Below are positions 21,063 to 30,592 of a stretch of DNA of 64,000 nt, piece after piece; positions within the stretch are counted from its first letter, which is position 1, and every line of letters begins with the position of its first letter. The notes under the pieces were generated by a model. The model was given only the letters and a program-made list of their open reading frames with translations. It made no database searches and was not told the origin of the DNA. The translations under genes and the position numbers were made by a program. Source of the DNA: Clostridia bacterium (lineage in GTDB: Bacteria > Bacillota > Clostridia > Christensenellales > Borkfalkiaceae); the NCBI GenBank assembly GCA_028720205.1, contig JAQYLE010000017.1:62001-126000 (forward strand), read 5' to 3'.

Positions 21063-21423
21063 CTTTATTTTCTCCCGCATTGTCTTTTATTCCCACGCTT
21101 ATAGAAATTGCTTTATTTACCCTGTCCATAATACGATTATCTAACTTTCCGACGTATTCTTTCAATCGACTTTTATCTACCGTGCGTATCTGTTCCAACA
21201 GTACCACGGAATCTTTTTCAAATACCTCTTCGCCTATCTCTATATGCGTAGGCAGTTTAGCCTTATTTTGCCTGCTCGTTATCGCCGCCACGATCGTGGT
21301 AGGGCTGTATTTATTCCCCATATCGTTTTGTATCACAAGTACGGGGCGAACGCCGCCCTGCTCGCTTCCGATCACGGGATTCAAATCTGCATAATAGATT
21401 TCGTTTCTCTTTATATCTTTCAT
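21043..21423 (-). CDS. PemK/MazF-type toxin
   Basis: [46 protein letters not shown]; no antitoxin recognised next to it. Confidence 0.9.
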   Translation of the reverse strand: MKDIKRNEIYYADLNPVIGSEQGGVRPVLVIQNDMGNKYSPTTIVAAITSRQNKAKLPTHIEIGEEVFEKDSVVLLEQIRTVDKSRLKEYVGKLDNRIMDRVNKAISISVGIKDNAGENKDDGRTG

Positions 21424-21489
21424 ATCGTTTCTTCCTTTTATGTGAATAGCGGACTCGTCCGCATAGAACAAGTCCGTCTTTTTGTTAAA

Positions 21490-22086
21490 TCAATAATAAT
21501 GCGATCCCGTCATCGTGATATCTGCATACAACACGATATCGCCCACAGTACCCGCAGGGAATTCGCCCGTAAACGGCTGAGTTAAATTCCAGTCGAGATA
21601 CCAACCGCTGAATCTATACGTTGCCGAGGGACTTCCGCTGCCCGTATGGTAAATGCCGCCGCAGCCGTAATCTCTTTTAAGCGTGCTTATGGTTACTTTT
21701 TCTCCGTACTTATAACTCGTAGGATATCCTATATTTTTCAAATTCGATACGTCGCGTATCAGCGTGTAGCAATTCAAATTAAACGTTAAATTTATAAGGT
21801 CTTTCGTTAAAACATAATTGCCCGCTTCTACCGCCGCAAAAAAACTAAATAGTTCTTTCTGATCAAAACTATCCATTCTTTTTGCAAGATAATTTATCTC
21901 GTCAAAATTCACGAACGTGTCCTTTTTTAACGCCAATACTTTCGGCTCAACTACGTCTCTCACAAAAGCGTAATTGTCTTTCAATTCCAATTCTTTGCAC
22001 GTCGTCTGATATTCCGATTCCGTGCAAGGAAATATCACGTTTCTTTTCACTCCGTCGTTTTGTAACACCAATTCGATTTGTTTCAT
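21490..22086 (-). CDS. ArdA-like N-terminal region fused to an InlB B-repeat (Flg_new)-like C-terminus
   Basis: FDEINYLAKRMDSFDQKELFSFFAAVEAGNYVLTKDLINLTFNLNCYTL (ArdA-like); YRFSGWYLDWNLTQPFTGEFPAGTVGDIVLYADI (Listeria-Bacteroides repeat). Confidence 0.6.
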   Translation of the reverse strand: MKQIELVLQNDGVKRNVIFPCTESEYQTTCKELELKDNYAFVRDVVEPKVLALKKDTFVNFDEINYLAKRMDSFDQKELFSFFAAVEAGNYVLTKDLINLTFNLNCYTLIRDVSNLKNIGYPTSYKYGEKVTISTLKRDYGCGGIYHTGSGSPSATYRFSGWYLDWNLTQPFTGEFPAGTVGDIVLYADITMTGSHYY

Positions 22087-22457
22087 ACGCGCTCTCTATT
22101 CACCTCCTGTAACGCCGCTAAGCCGCAACGCTTGATTTGCATCGCCTGACTGATCAACTTATATATTTTCGGCGTTATAAGACTTCTGTCCGATAAATCG
22201 CCGAGCGTCAGATATTTCGTGCCGTATTTGATATCCTTTGCCGCGCCGAGCAATATATATCCGTCCTCCGTTATCCCCGACAACCGAACGTTGTTCAATA
22301 AAATTTTTCCGTAAATCGATGCCTGCTTTGCTCGCCGCCACAGGCACGGCTCCGCCGACAGCAAATATACCGCGCTCACCGTTTCCCTATCCTTTCGGTT
22401 TGTCTTTTTCATTCCCTCCCGAAATGCCTGCTTGTGCCGTTCATTTTTGAAATACAT
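22083..22457 (-). CDS. Hypothetical mobile-element protein (DUF6075-like)
   Basis: MYFKNERHKQAFREGMKKTNRKDRETVSAVYLLSAEPCLWRRAK; start at internal ATG. Confidence 0.45.
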   Translation of the reverse strand: MYFKNERHKQAFREGMKKTNRKDRETVSAVYLLSAEPCLWRRAKQASIYGKILLNNVRLSGITEDGYILLGAAKDIKYGTKYLTLGDLSDRSLITPKIYKLISQAMQIKRCGLAALQEVNRERV

Positions 22458-22524
22458 TCTTTCTACCTCCGAATTTTTGATATAAAAAAAACCGATCACG
22501 TTTCCGCAATCGGCTGTCTTTCTA

Positions 22525-23259
22525 TTATAACCGCATTGTCATATTCATAGATAAATCTTCAACCATTTCTACGTTTTCAAGGTATTTCGGATCGATGATC
22601 AATTCCGATTCCCCGCGTTGGTCGATATATGCGAATATATGCTTTTTATCTATTTCTGCCTGATATATTTTTCCTTGTTCCTCAAATCTCCCTGCAAACC
22701 GTTTTGCCGTTTCGTAATTCGTCGTCCAGGACAACACCCGAACGTTCTTTCCGTTATATTCGGTTACTCCGCGATAAGCCGTTACTTTTTCCGGTAGTTC
22801 CTGCCATTTTTTATATCCCGCTTCGCTCATTAAAAACTTTTTATCTGCGCGCCTGAACATACTCGTCAGTTCCGTTTTCGTGAAGTTGGGATTTATATTC
22901 GGCTGTTCATCGCGTACCCAGCACTCGGCAAGCGTTTTGGCAAAATCTTCTTCCGACAAATACTCCTGCACATATTTTAAAAACGTCAGACAATACGGTT
23001 TCGTAACGTAGAAAAATATTTCACTCGCAGACTTCGCTTTCTCTATACGAATTTCTGTTTCTTTACACCATTTCTCAAAACCGTCTTCCGTCATAATATT
23101 CTCAAAAGATGGTACGCCTTCTTTAACGCTTACTAACGCATACCCCGAATCGGTAAACGGGTGTTTTACTATTGCCGGCGACATTTCCGTCCTTATAGGT
23201 TTCATTGCCAAAAATATTTTCGCAACTTCCTTCACGCCGTCCAAATTCGTCTGTTTCAT
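22525..23259 (-). CDS. Putative ADP-ribosyltransferase-fold protein
   Basis: C-terminal VTAYRGVTEYNGKNVRVLSWTTNYETAKRFAGRF...RGESELIID fits an R-S-ExE arrangement. Confidence 0.5.
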   Translation of the reverse strand: MKQTNLDGVKEVAKIFLAMKPIRTEMSPAIVKHPFTDSGYALVSVKEGVPSFENIMTEDGFEKWCKETEIRIEKAKSASEIFFYVTKPYCLTFLKYVQEYLSEEDFAKTLAECWVRDEQPNINPNFTKTELTSMFRRADKKFLMSEAGYKKWQELPEKVTAYRGVTEYNGKNVRVLSWTTNYETAKRFAGRFEEQGKIYQAEIDKKHIFAYIDQRGESELIIDPKYLENVEMVEDLSMNMTMRL

Positions 23260-23268
23260 TTCTCATAT

Positions 23269-23559
23269 TCACCGTGTAAAATCGTCTTCGTTCGTTTCGC
23301 TGACCTTATTTATTCCCGAAAAAAGCGTTTTTTGCTTTTTCGCTAAAACCGGCATTAACTGCGCGCGGTATTTTATATCTGCTACCTTGTCGAGGTATAT
23401 CCCTATCGTCGTTATAAACGGCTCGCCGTTATTCGTTATAGTAACGTCGCCGTGCTTTCCCTGCTTGCAGATAAACTCTGCCACTTCGTCAATATTTTTA
23501 AGTTGCCTGTTTTCCGTCATCGAATAACCTATAAGGTTTAAATTTTCCGTTAAATCCAT
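23269..23559 (-). CDS. Hypothetical small protein directly upstream of the putative ART
   Basis: 96 aa, 9-bp gap, same strand. Confidence 0.55.
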   Translation of the reverse strand: MDLTENLNLIGYSMTENRQLKNIDEVAEFICKQGKHGDVTITNNGEPFITTIGIYLDKVADIKYRAQLMPVLAKKQKTLFSGINKVSETNEDDFTR

Positions 23560-23742
23560 AATCTCTATTCTCCTGTTTTTTTTGCATAAAAAAAGGCGTA
23601 TAGTTTTTTACGCTATACGCCTGAATTTTTTATGTAAATACTCAAAATTTCCTATAATTTATGTTATTCGTCGGTTCAAACCTGACAGGTTATTAAAAAA
23701 TATCTATGATTTGGTAAAAAAATTTACCGCCATTTGGACACG

Positions 23743-23770
23743 AAAAAAGCCCGATAAAATCGGACTTTTT
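23743..23770. terminator. Rho-independent terminator-like hairpin next to the left att copy
   Basis: aaaaaagcccgat-aaa-atcggacttttt, one mismatch. Confidence 0.6.
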
Positions 23771-23800
23771 CGCAGAAATATCTTTTTTGTATTCCTGATA

Positions 23801-23849
23801 TGGCTGCCCCTGTCAGGCTCGAACTGACGACACACGGATTAACAGGCTC
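23801..23849 (-). repeat. att site: tRNA-Asn(GTT) 3'-half, 49-bp direct repeat copy 1
   Basis: TGGCTGCCCCTGTCAGGCTCGAACTGACGACACACGGATTAACAGGCTC, identical to 50847..50895; reverse complement has CTGTTAA anticodon loop, T-arm GTCAG-TTCGAGC-CTGAC and CCA. Confidence 0.9.
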
Positions 23850-24039
23850 TCTTAAGGGTATTCAGCACTTAATTTAACCCAGTTCTTCCAAGTCGAAAAA
23901 CGATCCAAAATCAATCAAAATAATTAAAAACTATTCATTTTTACAAGTCTGTCAAAGTTTTCAAGTCCGAAGAATTTTCTTTTCTTTTTTGGTTCGTTCC
24001 CCAAAAACTCCCCAATCTATCCGTAGATTATGGCAAGGT

Positions 24040-25368
24040 TCAAAGAACTTTCCAACACCCGGTCTTATCCGAGCCAACACGCTCTATAAGACCTTTTTCT
24101 TTTAAGGAAGCCAACGCGCGTTTCACCGTTCTTTCCGCTTTCCCCGTTTTTTGCATCAATTCTGCTACCGTAATATTCGTGTTAGCGGAAAGCAATTCTA
24201 AAACGCTCTTTTCCGTTTTATTTACAGTGCCATTTACAGTGCCATTTACAGTGCCAATTTCATCAGACAACGCCTTTTTATTATAGGGAATATTTACTTG
24301 CAAATACGTATCTTCAAATTCAAATACTTCTTCGCCGTATTTGCCGACAATCGTGTTAATCCCCTTTCCGCTTTCTTCCACGTATTCAAGGCGCATACAA
24401 ATTTTAGCAAGTTCGGGGTTAATCGGGCTACTAATCCCTTTCAAAAATTTTTCTTTGGTAATGTTCTTCAACGCGTTTCCGTAAGAGAATACCTCCAAAT
24501 GGTCGGCGTACAAATAAATAGACGGACCGAGATGTGTCGAATAATCGTTATGCACGCACGCGTTAATCCACGCTTCGCGTACGCTATCTTTATCCAAAAG
24601 GAACTCATCGCGCCGTTGCGGTTTCCCGTCGAAATACGAACGTACTATGTTCACCGACGACTCAATATAACTTATTACGTCGTCAATCGTTTTGAGCAAA
24701 CAACAACCGCCAAATTCCTTACGATACATGAACTCGCTGCGCTTATCGTTTCCCGCGAACTTCGCGACTTTGATAGAAATGTCGAATTGATCGGAGAGTG
24801 CATAAGCCAAGAAATTAAACCGTCCGTCTAACGTCTTGAAATTATAATTTTCGTAAAAATTGCTTTCGTTGTAATTTATCCCTTTGGAATCCAAATAGAT
24901 TTTGAACACGCGGAACGTCAAATCTTGGCGCGGAGCAATTTCGGTCGTTAAGGTAGGCTTGGGAACGGCGAGATATTCGGCGTAATTGCGTTCGATTTGC
25001 TCTTCCGTCATACTGCGGTTGCTCGTACCGATACGAATATAACAACCGTTTGCGCTACGTCCGTATTTCTTGATATAGTACAACGCTTTGCCCTTTGCAA
25101 CCTTGATTTCAATCACTTGTTTGCCGTCAACAAACTTCGTGCCGAGCTCGATAAGGTCTTGCGGATTGGGTAAAATTTGCGTCGTGATAACGTCGGCTAT
25201 GCGCTTCAACGTTTCGTCGATTTTATCCACGCCGATTACTTTTCCGTCGTCTTCCACACCGATATAAATTGCCCCGCCTTGCGAATTCAAAAAGGCAACG
25301 ATTGCCCTTTCTACGCTATCGTTGAGAATCCGTTTTAATTCGATTGTTTCCGTTTCTTGAAAAATCAT
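24040..25368 (-). CDS. ATP-binding protein with N-terminal AlbA_2 (Schlafen-like) domain and C-terminal HTH
   Basis: ETIELKRILNDSVERAIVAFLNSQGGAIYIGVEDDGKVIGVD; C-terminal wHTH. Confidence 0.9.
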   Translation of the reverse strand: MIFQETETIELKRILNDSVERAIVAFLNSQGGAIYIGVEDDGKVIGVDKIDETLKRIADVITTQILPNPQDLIELGTKFVDGKQVIEIKVAKGKALYYIKKYGRSANGCYIRIGTSNRSMTEEQIERNYAEYLAVPKPTLTTEIAPRQDLTFRVFKIYLDSKGINYNESNFYENYNFKTLDGRFNFLAYALSDQFDISIKVAKFAGNDKRSEFMYRKEFGGCCLLKTIDDVISYIESSVNIVRSYFDGKPQRRDEFLLDKDSVREAWINACVHNDYSTHLGPSIYLYADHLEVFSYGNALKNITKEKFLKGISSPINPELAKICMRLEYVEESGKGINTIVGKYGEEVFEFEDTYLQVNIPYNKKALSDEIGTVNGTVNGTVNKTEKSVLELLSANTNITVAELMQKTGKAERTVKRALASLKEKGLIERVGSDKTGCWKVL

Positions 25369-25480
25369 AGCCCTATCCCTCTATTTTTATTATAGCAAAC
25401 AAAAGTTCATTTGTCAATGATAAAACCGAGCCTATAAAAAACTCGGTTTTAAGGAAAATCATAATAATTCGCAGTTTGAG

Positions 25481-26327
25481 TTATGGAATATTAACAGTGT
25501 AATCAGGATAAAAACCACATTGCGTCGCTGTTTTACTTTTTGCATTACAATTACAATTATTTTTGTAGAGTTCACAATTTATATTATTGCTACATACAAA
25601 TATTTTTTGCCTACCGTATTTGCAATCATATAATGCCGACAATTCACAAGCATCTTTACTCTTACCATTCGGCAATGCATAATATTTTGCCGAGGGAAGC
25701 CTATCGGAAAAATGTTTTTTTGTACCATGATGTTGCACTTTTACAAAGCAATACTCGTGCTTTAATTTATTATTATCGGCAAGATGTCTAATATCTGTTG
25801 GCTTAGCGTCACCTAAGAACAAGACATTTTGACTATCCTCTATACCAAGCTCATGAAAGGCCAATGAAAGTTCGTTTCGATTTGTCTTAAAATGTTTTTT
25901 AAGTTTTTTTAGTTCTGATTCACTAACTCTTTCATTGTTTTCGTTAGCGAAATGATAAAACCCTTCTACTAAGTCAATAACATTTCTTTCAATATTAATA
26001 CTTACAGTTACACTGCCACTCTCATCCTCGGTATAACCAAGAATTTCTTTATATCTTTCACAAAATTCTCTAATTGGTTCAATATCCTCATTCCAAAGTC
26101 TTTCCCTGTGCCTTCTCGGTAATAAGGCCTCGAACGCACATAAACTATTAAACACTTTACCTCACTCGGAAAAAAAATATATTTTTGCGTTGGGCGCACA
26201 GTTTTTTTGTAAAATTCCGGGGATTTGCAGAACATCTCTCGCTTCTCGATCCAAATCGCTATTCGGATCCAAGAAGATCATCGAAGCATAAAGCTCTAAA
26301 CTTCCGTTTGTTATGTAGTTAGGTAAA
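25481..26327 (-). pseudogene. Truncated MBL-fold (ComEC-like) hydrolase remnant with internal stop
   Basis: VLFLGDAKPTDIRHL...FVKVQHHGTKKHFSDRLPSAKYYALPNG; same frame continues upstream (LELYASMIFLDPNSDLDREARDVLQIPGILQKN...FFSE*) and ends at the inserted IS-like element. Confidence 0.55.
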
Positions 26328-26812
26328 GGGAGCCTCTAAAAATTCCCAAACTATTGCAAAAAAGAACAAAATATGATATAATGAAAGCAGAACAAGGAAA
26401 AGGCGGTTCAAGTATGAAACAGATTTCCCTATTTGCCGAAGAAAACAGAATGCAGAAGCTTAGTGCTCTCGGAGATTGCCTTGAGCGGTTGAAGATCATC
26501 GACTGGGAGAGCTTCCGATCCATCATTGCCCTTGCGCTAATCCGTGAGAGAAAAAGCAACGCGGGCCGCCGTCCTTTCGACAGTGTGATGCTATTCAAAA
26601 CAATCGTACTGCAAAGATTATACAATTTGTCGGACGACCAAACTAAGTTTCAGATCAACGACCGCATGAGCTTTATGAGATTCCTCGGTCTTGGCTTAGC
26701 CTCATTTACAACGAATTTTTGGTTTGGATGCGCTTCACATGCTCAAAATTCGTAAAATTTCGAATTTGAAGCGCAAAATCTAAATTCGGAAATCTATTTT
26801 TTAGAGGTTCCC
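26328..26812 (+). mobile_element. Truncated IS5-family-like element / MITE derivative with TIRs and TAAA target duplication
   Basis: Ends gggagcctctaaaaa / tttttagaggttccc; TAAA at 26324-26327 and 26813-26816; ORF 26354..26755 is only a transposase N-terminus. Confidence 0.7.
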
Positions 26813-26816
26813 TAAA

Positions 26817-26894
26817 GTATTGAAAAGAATTGCCTACGGTTACCGACGCTTTGACAGGTTAAAGAAGAAAATTCTATTTGTGCTTGCCTCTTAA
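26817..26894 (+). pseudogene. ISL3-family transposase C-terminal remnant
   Basis: VLKRIAYGYRRFDRLKKKILFVLAS* resembles ISL3 transposase ends. Confidence 0.55.
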
Positions 26895-27041
26895 AACTGA
26901 AAATTTTGAATTTATTTTAACTTTTTCTTTTTATCCCCACCCCAACATTTGACATAGAGCCATAAACTATGCGCCTCCAAAAGTTTGTCTAACTTTTGAA
27001 GGCGCATAGCACTATCATCACGCCGTCTTTTTTAGGGTTTC

Positions 27042-27878
27042 TTACGCTTTATCAACTGAACCGAAAAGACGAATCTTCTCCTTAACCGCTTCTTTGATCG
27101 CTTTCATCTTCGCATCGCGCATTTCAAGATAACCGACGCCCTTTGCCCCGCTTTCAATCACGGAATTAACCCCCGCGTTGCAAAGATCGGTGAAGATATT
27201 AATCTTCGCAATACCATTTGCAATCGTCGAGCGGAAATCATCATCGGACAAACCGCTACCACCGTGTAAAACAAGGGGTACGTCCGTTGCCGTTCTAATT
27301 TCCTTCAATCTTTCCAAATTGAGCTTAGGTTTACTCTTATAAAGACCGTGCGCTGTACCAATCGCAATTGCAAGAGCGTCCACGCCCGTATCGTTTAAGA
27401 ACTTCAACGCTTCTTCCACGGTCGTGTAGGTATCCTCTTGCATATCGGCTTCATTATCCGCTTGACCAACGTGACCAATCTCGCCCTCTACCGTTGCACC
27501 GAATTCGTGAGCAATTTTCACGATTTCACGCGTTTGAGCAATATTCGTTTCATAATCGTTGGTAGAACCGTCGAACATAATCGAAGAGAACCCTAATTTA
27601 AGAGCGCGAATACAGTTTGCAAACGTCAAACCATGGTCGTAGTGAACGACAACGGGAACGTTTGCATTTTTCGCCATTGTAACAACGGACGGCGCAATCA
27701 AATCTAAATCGCCGTAAGGAAGAAGTACTTCCGCCGTACCGATAATGATCGGGGAATTCAATTCTTCAGCCGCTTCGATTGCCGCTTGAAGCATATCCGT
27801 GTCAATCGTGTTGAAAAGACCGATTGCATACTTCTCTTTTTGTGCTTTTTTTAATACTTCGTTTAAATTTACTAACAT
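27042..27878 (-). CDS. Class II (ketose-bisphosphate) aldolase
   Basis: NVPVVVHYDHGLTF, SSIMFDGSTNDYETNIAQT, LVLHGGSGLSDDDF, GIAKINIFTDL. Confidence 0.92.
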   Translation of the reverse strand: MLVNLNEVLKKAQKEKYAIGLFNTIDTDMLQAAIEAAEELNSPIIIGTAEVLLPYGDLDLIAPSVVTMAKNANVPVVVHYDHGLTFANCIRALKLGFSSIMFDGSTNDYETNIAQTREIVKIAHEFGATVEGEIGHVGQADNEADMQEDTYTTVEEALKFLNDTGVDALAIAIGTAHGLYKSKPKLNLERLKEIRTATDVPLVLHGGSGLSDDDFRSTIANGIAKINIFTDLCNAGVNSVIESGAKGVGYLEMRDAKMKAIKEAVKEKIRLFGSVDKA

Positions 27879-27946
27879 CTTACACTCTCAATCTCGCCGT
27901 TTAAAATTTGACCGTTTCCGACCACGGCGCGACTTGTTTATCTTTT

Positions 27947-28081
27947 TTAGTCAACAGCGGGAAGAGGACCGAAATCATTGTCGCTTCCAAGATTGTCAGC
28001 AGGATCACCCGCACCCGAGGTCGTGATTACGTCAACTGTCACAAAATAAAGTTCCATTTCAGGATTCGTATATTTTTTCAC
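27947..28081 (-). CDS. 44-aa GTG-start small protein (missing from the ORF track)
   Basis: VKKYTNPEMELYFVTVDVITTSGAGDPADNLGSDNDFGPLPAVD*; GAGGAGG lies in the last codons of the upstream CDS. Confidence 0.55.
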   Translation of the reverse strand: MKKYTNPEMELYFVTVDVITTSGAGDPADNLGSDNDFGPLPAVD

Positions 28082-28082
28082 G

Positions 28083-29564
28083 TTAAACTTCCTCCTCAAA
28101 ATATTTCTTAAGTTGCGTTAAGGAATTATCCTTTTCATAAGCCGCTTGCGCCACTTGAGCAATCGTTCTCGTATTGTCGCCCGCAACCGCATAAATACGT
28201 TCCGTCGCGCCGTCTTCAAACGTTACGTCTACGTAACCCGTACCGCAATAGGTAACCTTGTAGTTCGCCGCAGCAATATTCACGATAACGCCGTTGAATA
28301 CAACGTGATCAACCGAATCAATCGAATCGACAACGGTGTTCGTTGCAGGAATATCAAGATAATGCGTTCCGCCGCGTACAACGCGCATACCAAGGGAAAC
28401 GTTGGAAGTGCCGACGTATGCAACGATTGCATCGTAGTCCGCTTTCACAAGCTCGGAACGGAAACGGATACCCGTGGGTTCTTCGATTCTAACGAAAGCG
28501 CCGTCTTTCATTCCGAAATCTGCGTAAACCGCTTCAAATGCCGTACCTTCGTTTGCAGCCGCATATGCACTGGAATAAAGTTTGCCGTCCGCAGCGTAGC
28601 CGACCAGCACCTTACCAAGTTCCGCAGGGGTATATTCATGAACGTCAAATTCCACCTTGGAAATACCGCAGTACCAAGCAACAACGCCCGTCGCTCTCGT
28701 AGTGAAAGAAGGTCTTACGTCGCCTCCCGAATCCCACATGGGATTGTGCGCAACAAGGTAAGTGCTTCTATCCGTCAAATACGTTCTAACTTTGATTGCG
28801 TTCAAAGGAATATCAGCAGACCAAACTTCTTTATTCTTATTTCCTGCCGCATTTATAGTACAGCTTTCAATCGTAGGGGTTGCCCAAGTCCAATTCGTAC
28901 CGTCCACGGTATATTGGAATCCGCCGCCATAAGGAATCAAGTTCTCTTCAACGGGATAATCGTAACCCCAAACTCCTTTCGTTCTAACCCATCGCCAATA
29001 ACCGCCGCCAGACGTCGTTCCCTCTTCATTATTTACTTCATCGCAATAAAGGAACCATACGCCGTTTACTTTCGCATAAACGGCACCGGTGTTCATATCA
29101 ATCCACTTAAACACCACGTCGTCCCCTGCGACTTCGCTCACGGCGAACGTGCTTCTAACGTAATCAGTAGGATCGTCTATCAATCTATCATGGCTTAAAT
29201 CGATTTTTATATAGGGCAAACAAGCATTGTTATCCAACCAATAATACTCCGCACGGACCTTTTCCACGTCTTGAACCGCATATTCAGCCCAACCTGCAAC
29301 GTAAAAATTGTTCGTTTGCCAAGGTTGCAATTTCCAACCCGTTGCGTCGCCGCCTTCACCGAAATAATCCACCGTGGAAAAATCAGTAGCCCAATAAATA
29401 TTGTCTGAATAAGTTCCGGAAAGGGGGATATTTTCCTTATCCTCCATCTCATCGACGATTGTGTTTTTCACAGCCGCCGAAGCTTCCGTTTCACGGAGTG
29501 ACGCTGCTCCGGGGAGCACGAGAACAGCGGCGCAAACAAGTGCAAAAAGTTTCTTAAGTCTCAT
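28083..29564 (-). CDS. Secreted hypothetical protein sharing a ~230-aa module with 42557..46162
   Basis: Signal peptide LFALVCAAVLVLPGAASLRETEASA; module YGGGFQYTVDGTNWTW...NKEVWSADIPLNAIKVRTYLTDRSTYLV. Confidence 0.7.
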   Translation of the reverse strand: MRLKKLFALVCAAVLVLPGAASLRETEASAAVKNTIVDEMEDKENIPLSGTYSDNIYWATDFSTVDYFGEGGDATGWKLQPWQTNNFYVAGWAEYAVQDVEKVRAEYYWLDNNACLPYIKIDLSHDRLIDDPTDYVRSTFAVSEVAGDDVVFKWIDMNTGAVYAKVNGVWFLYCDEVNNEEGTTSGGGYWRWVRTKGVWGYDYPVEENLIPYGGGFQYTVDGTNWTWATPTIESCTINAAGNKNKEVWSADIPLNAIKVRTYLTDRSTYLVAHNPMWDSGGDVRPSFTTRATGVVAWYCGISKVEFDVHEYTPAELGKVLVGYAADGKLYSSAYAAANEGTAFEAVYADFGMKDGAFVRIEEPTGIRFRSELVKADYDAIVAYVGTSNVSLGMRVVRGGTHYLDIPATNTVVDSIDSVDHVVFNGVIVNIAAANYKVTYCGTGYVDVTFEDGATERIYAVAGDNTRTIAQVAQAAYEKDNSLTQLKKYFEEEV

Positions 29565-29587
29565 TATTCAATCCTCCTAAAGATTTT

Positions 29588-30592
29588 TTATTCGTAATGA
29601 TTTTTCATCATTGCTTCGATAGTCGTCCAATCCTTCATACCGCTAACCGAATCCACTTCGGAAAGGGAGCAAGCTGCCGTACAGTTTGCAAAACGAAGAA
29701 TATTTTCGGGCGTGTCGTACTTCGTAATTCGATAGAGCGCCCCCGCGCAAAACGCGTCGCCCGCTCCCACGCTACCTTTGATATAGCCGTTGGGGAGCTT
29801 CAACGAATCCACTTTCACAAAGCCCTCTTCGCTTAAACAGTACGCCCGTTCGGGACAATGGATAATAATCCGTTCTTTTACGCCGTAGGATCGAATCGTT
29901 CGTAAGATTTTTTCCACGTTGTCGTCTAACAAAGCGCCCTTTTCATCTCTCGGTGCAATCCCCGTGAGCAATCCGCCCTCCACCTCGTTGATGATGAGGT
30001 TATCGCAATATCGGAGCGCCGCTTTGATTTTATCGTTTTTACCAAGCTCGGAATCGCTGATTAAGTCCACCGACGTCTTTAAACCGAGCGATTGGACGTA
30101 TTTCAAGCATTTTGCCGCAACCGTTCCCTCTTCCTCATCCTCTTTGTCAAGCTCGTTCAACAAGAATAAATAGCCAAGGTGAAAATAACCGCAACCCTCG
30201 AAATCAATTTCGCGGATCTCCTTTTCGCCGTAAGCCGAACAACCGCTGATAAAGCTGAAAAAGGTTCTCGAATTGGTTTCAACGTCGCTCATAACGGAAG
30301 AGTTCGAGGTGAAAACGGCAGCATTGACGACAACGTTTTTACAATCTACGCCGTTCTTCTCCATTTCGCCGATTACGTATTCGCCGAGAGAGTCATTTCC
30401 GACCATACCCGCCGCTTTCAAGGTTTGCGTATTGTCGATTTTTGCGAGGTCGATAATCGTGTTGCACACGCAACCGCCCACTTGCTTATCCACCGATAAA
30501 ACGTGTGCAATCATGCTTTTTGCGGGATATACGTCAATCTTCTTGATTTCGTCCACAATAATGTTGCCCGCAATCAAAATACCGTTTTTCAT
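29588..30592 (-). CDS. PfkB-family carbohydrate kinase
   Basis: VGGCVCNTIIDLAKI and GYIKGSVGAGDAFCAGALYRI PfkB signature 2. Confidence 0.92.
   Translation of the reverse strand: MKNGILIAGNIIVDEIKKIDVYPAKSMIAHVLSVDKQVGGCVCNTIIDLAKIDNTQTLKAAGMVGNDSLGEYVIGEMEKNGVDCKNVVVNAAVFTSNSSVMSDVETNSRTFFSFISGCSAYGEKEIREIDFEGCGYFHLGYLFLLNELDKEDEEEGTVAAKCLKYVQSLGLKTSVDLISDSELGKNDKIKAALRYCDNLIINEVEGGLLTGIAPRDEKGALLDDNVEKILRTIRSYGVKERIIIHCPERAYCLSEEGFVKVDSLKLPNGYIKGSVGAGDAFCAGALYRITKYDTPENILRFANCTAACSLSEVDSVSGMKDWTTIEAMMKNHYE

Noticed and set aside
26354-26755. Functional transposase
   Set aside because: Only the N-terminal ~100 aa resemble an IS5-type transposase; catalytic region missing.
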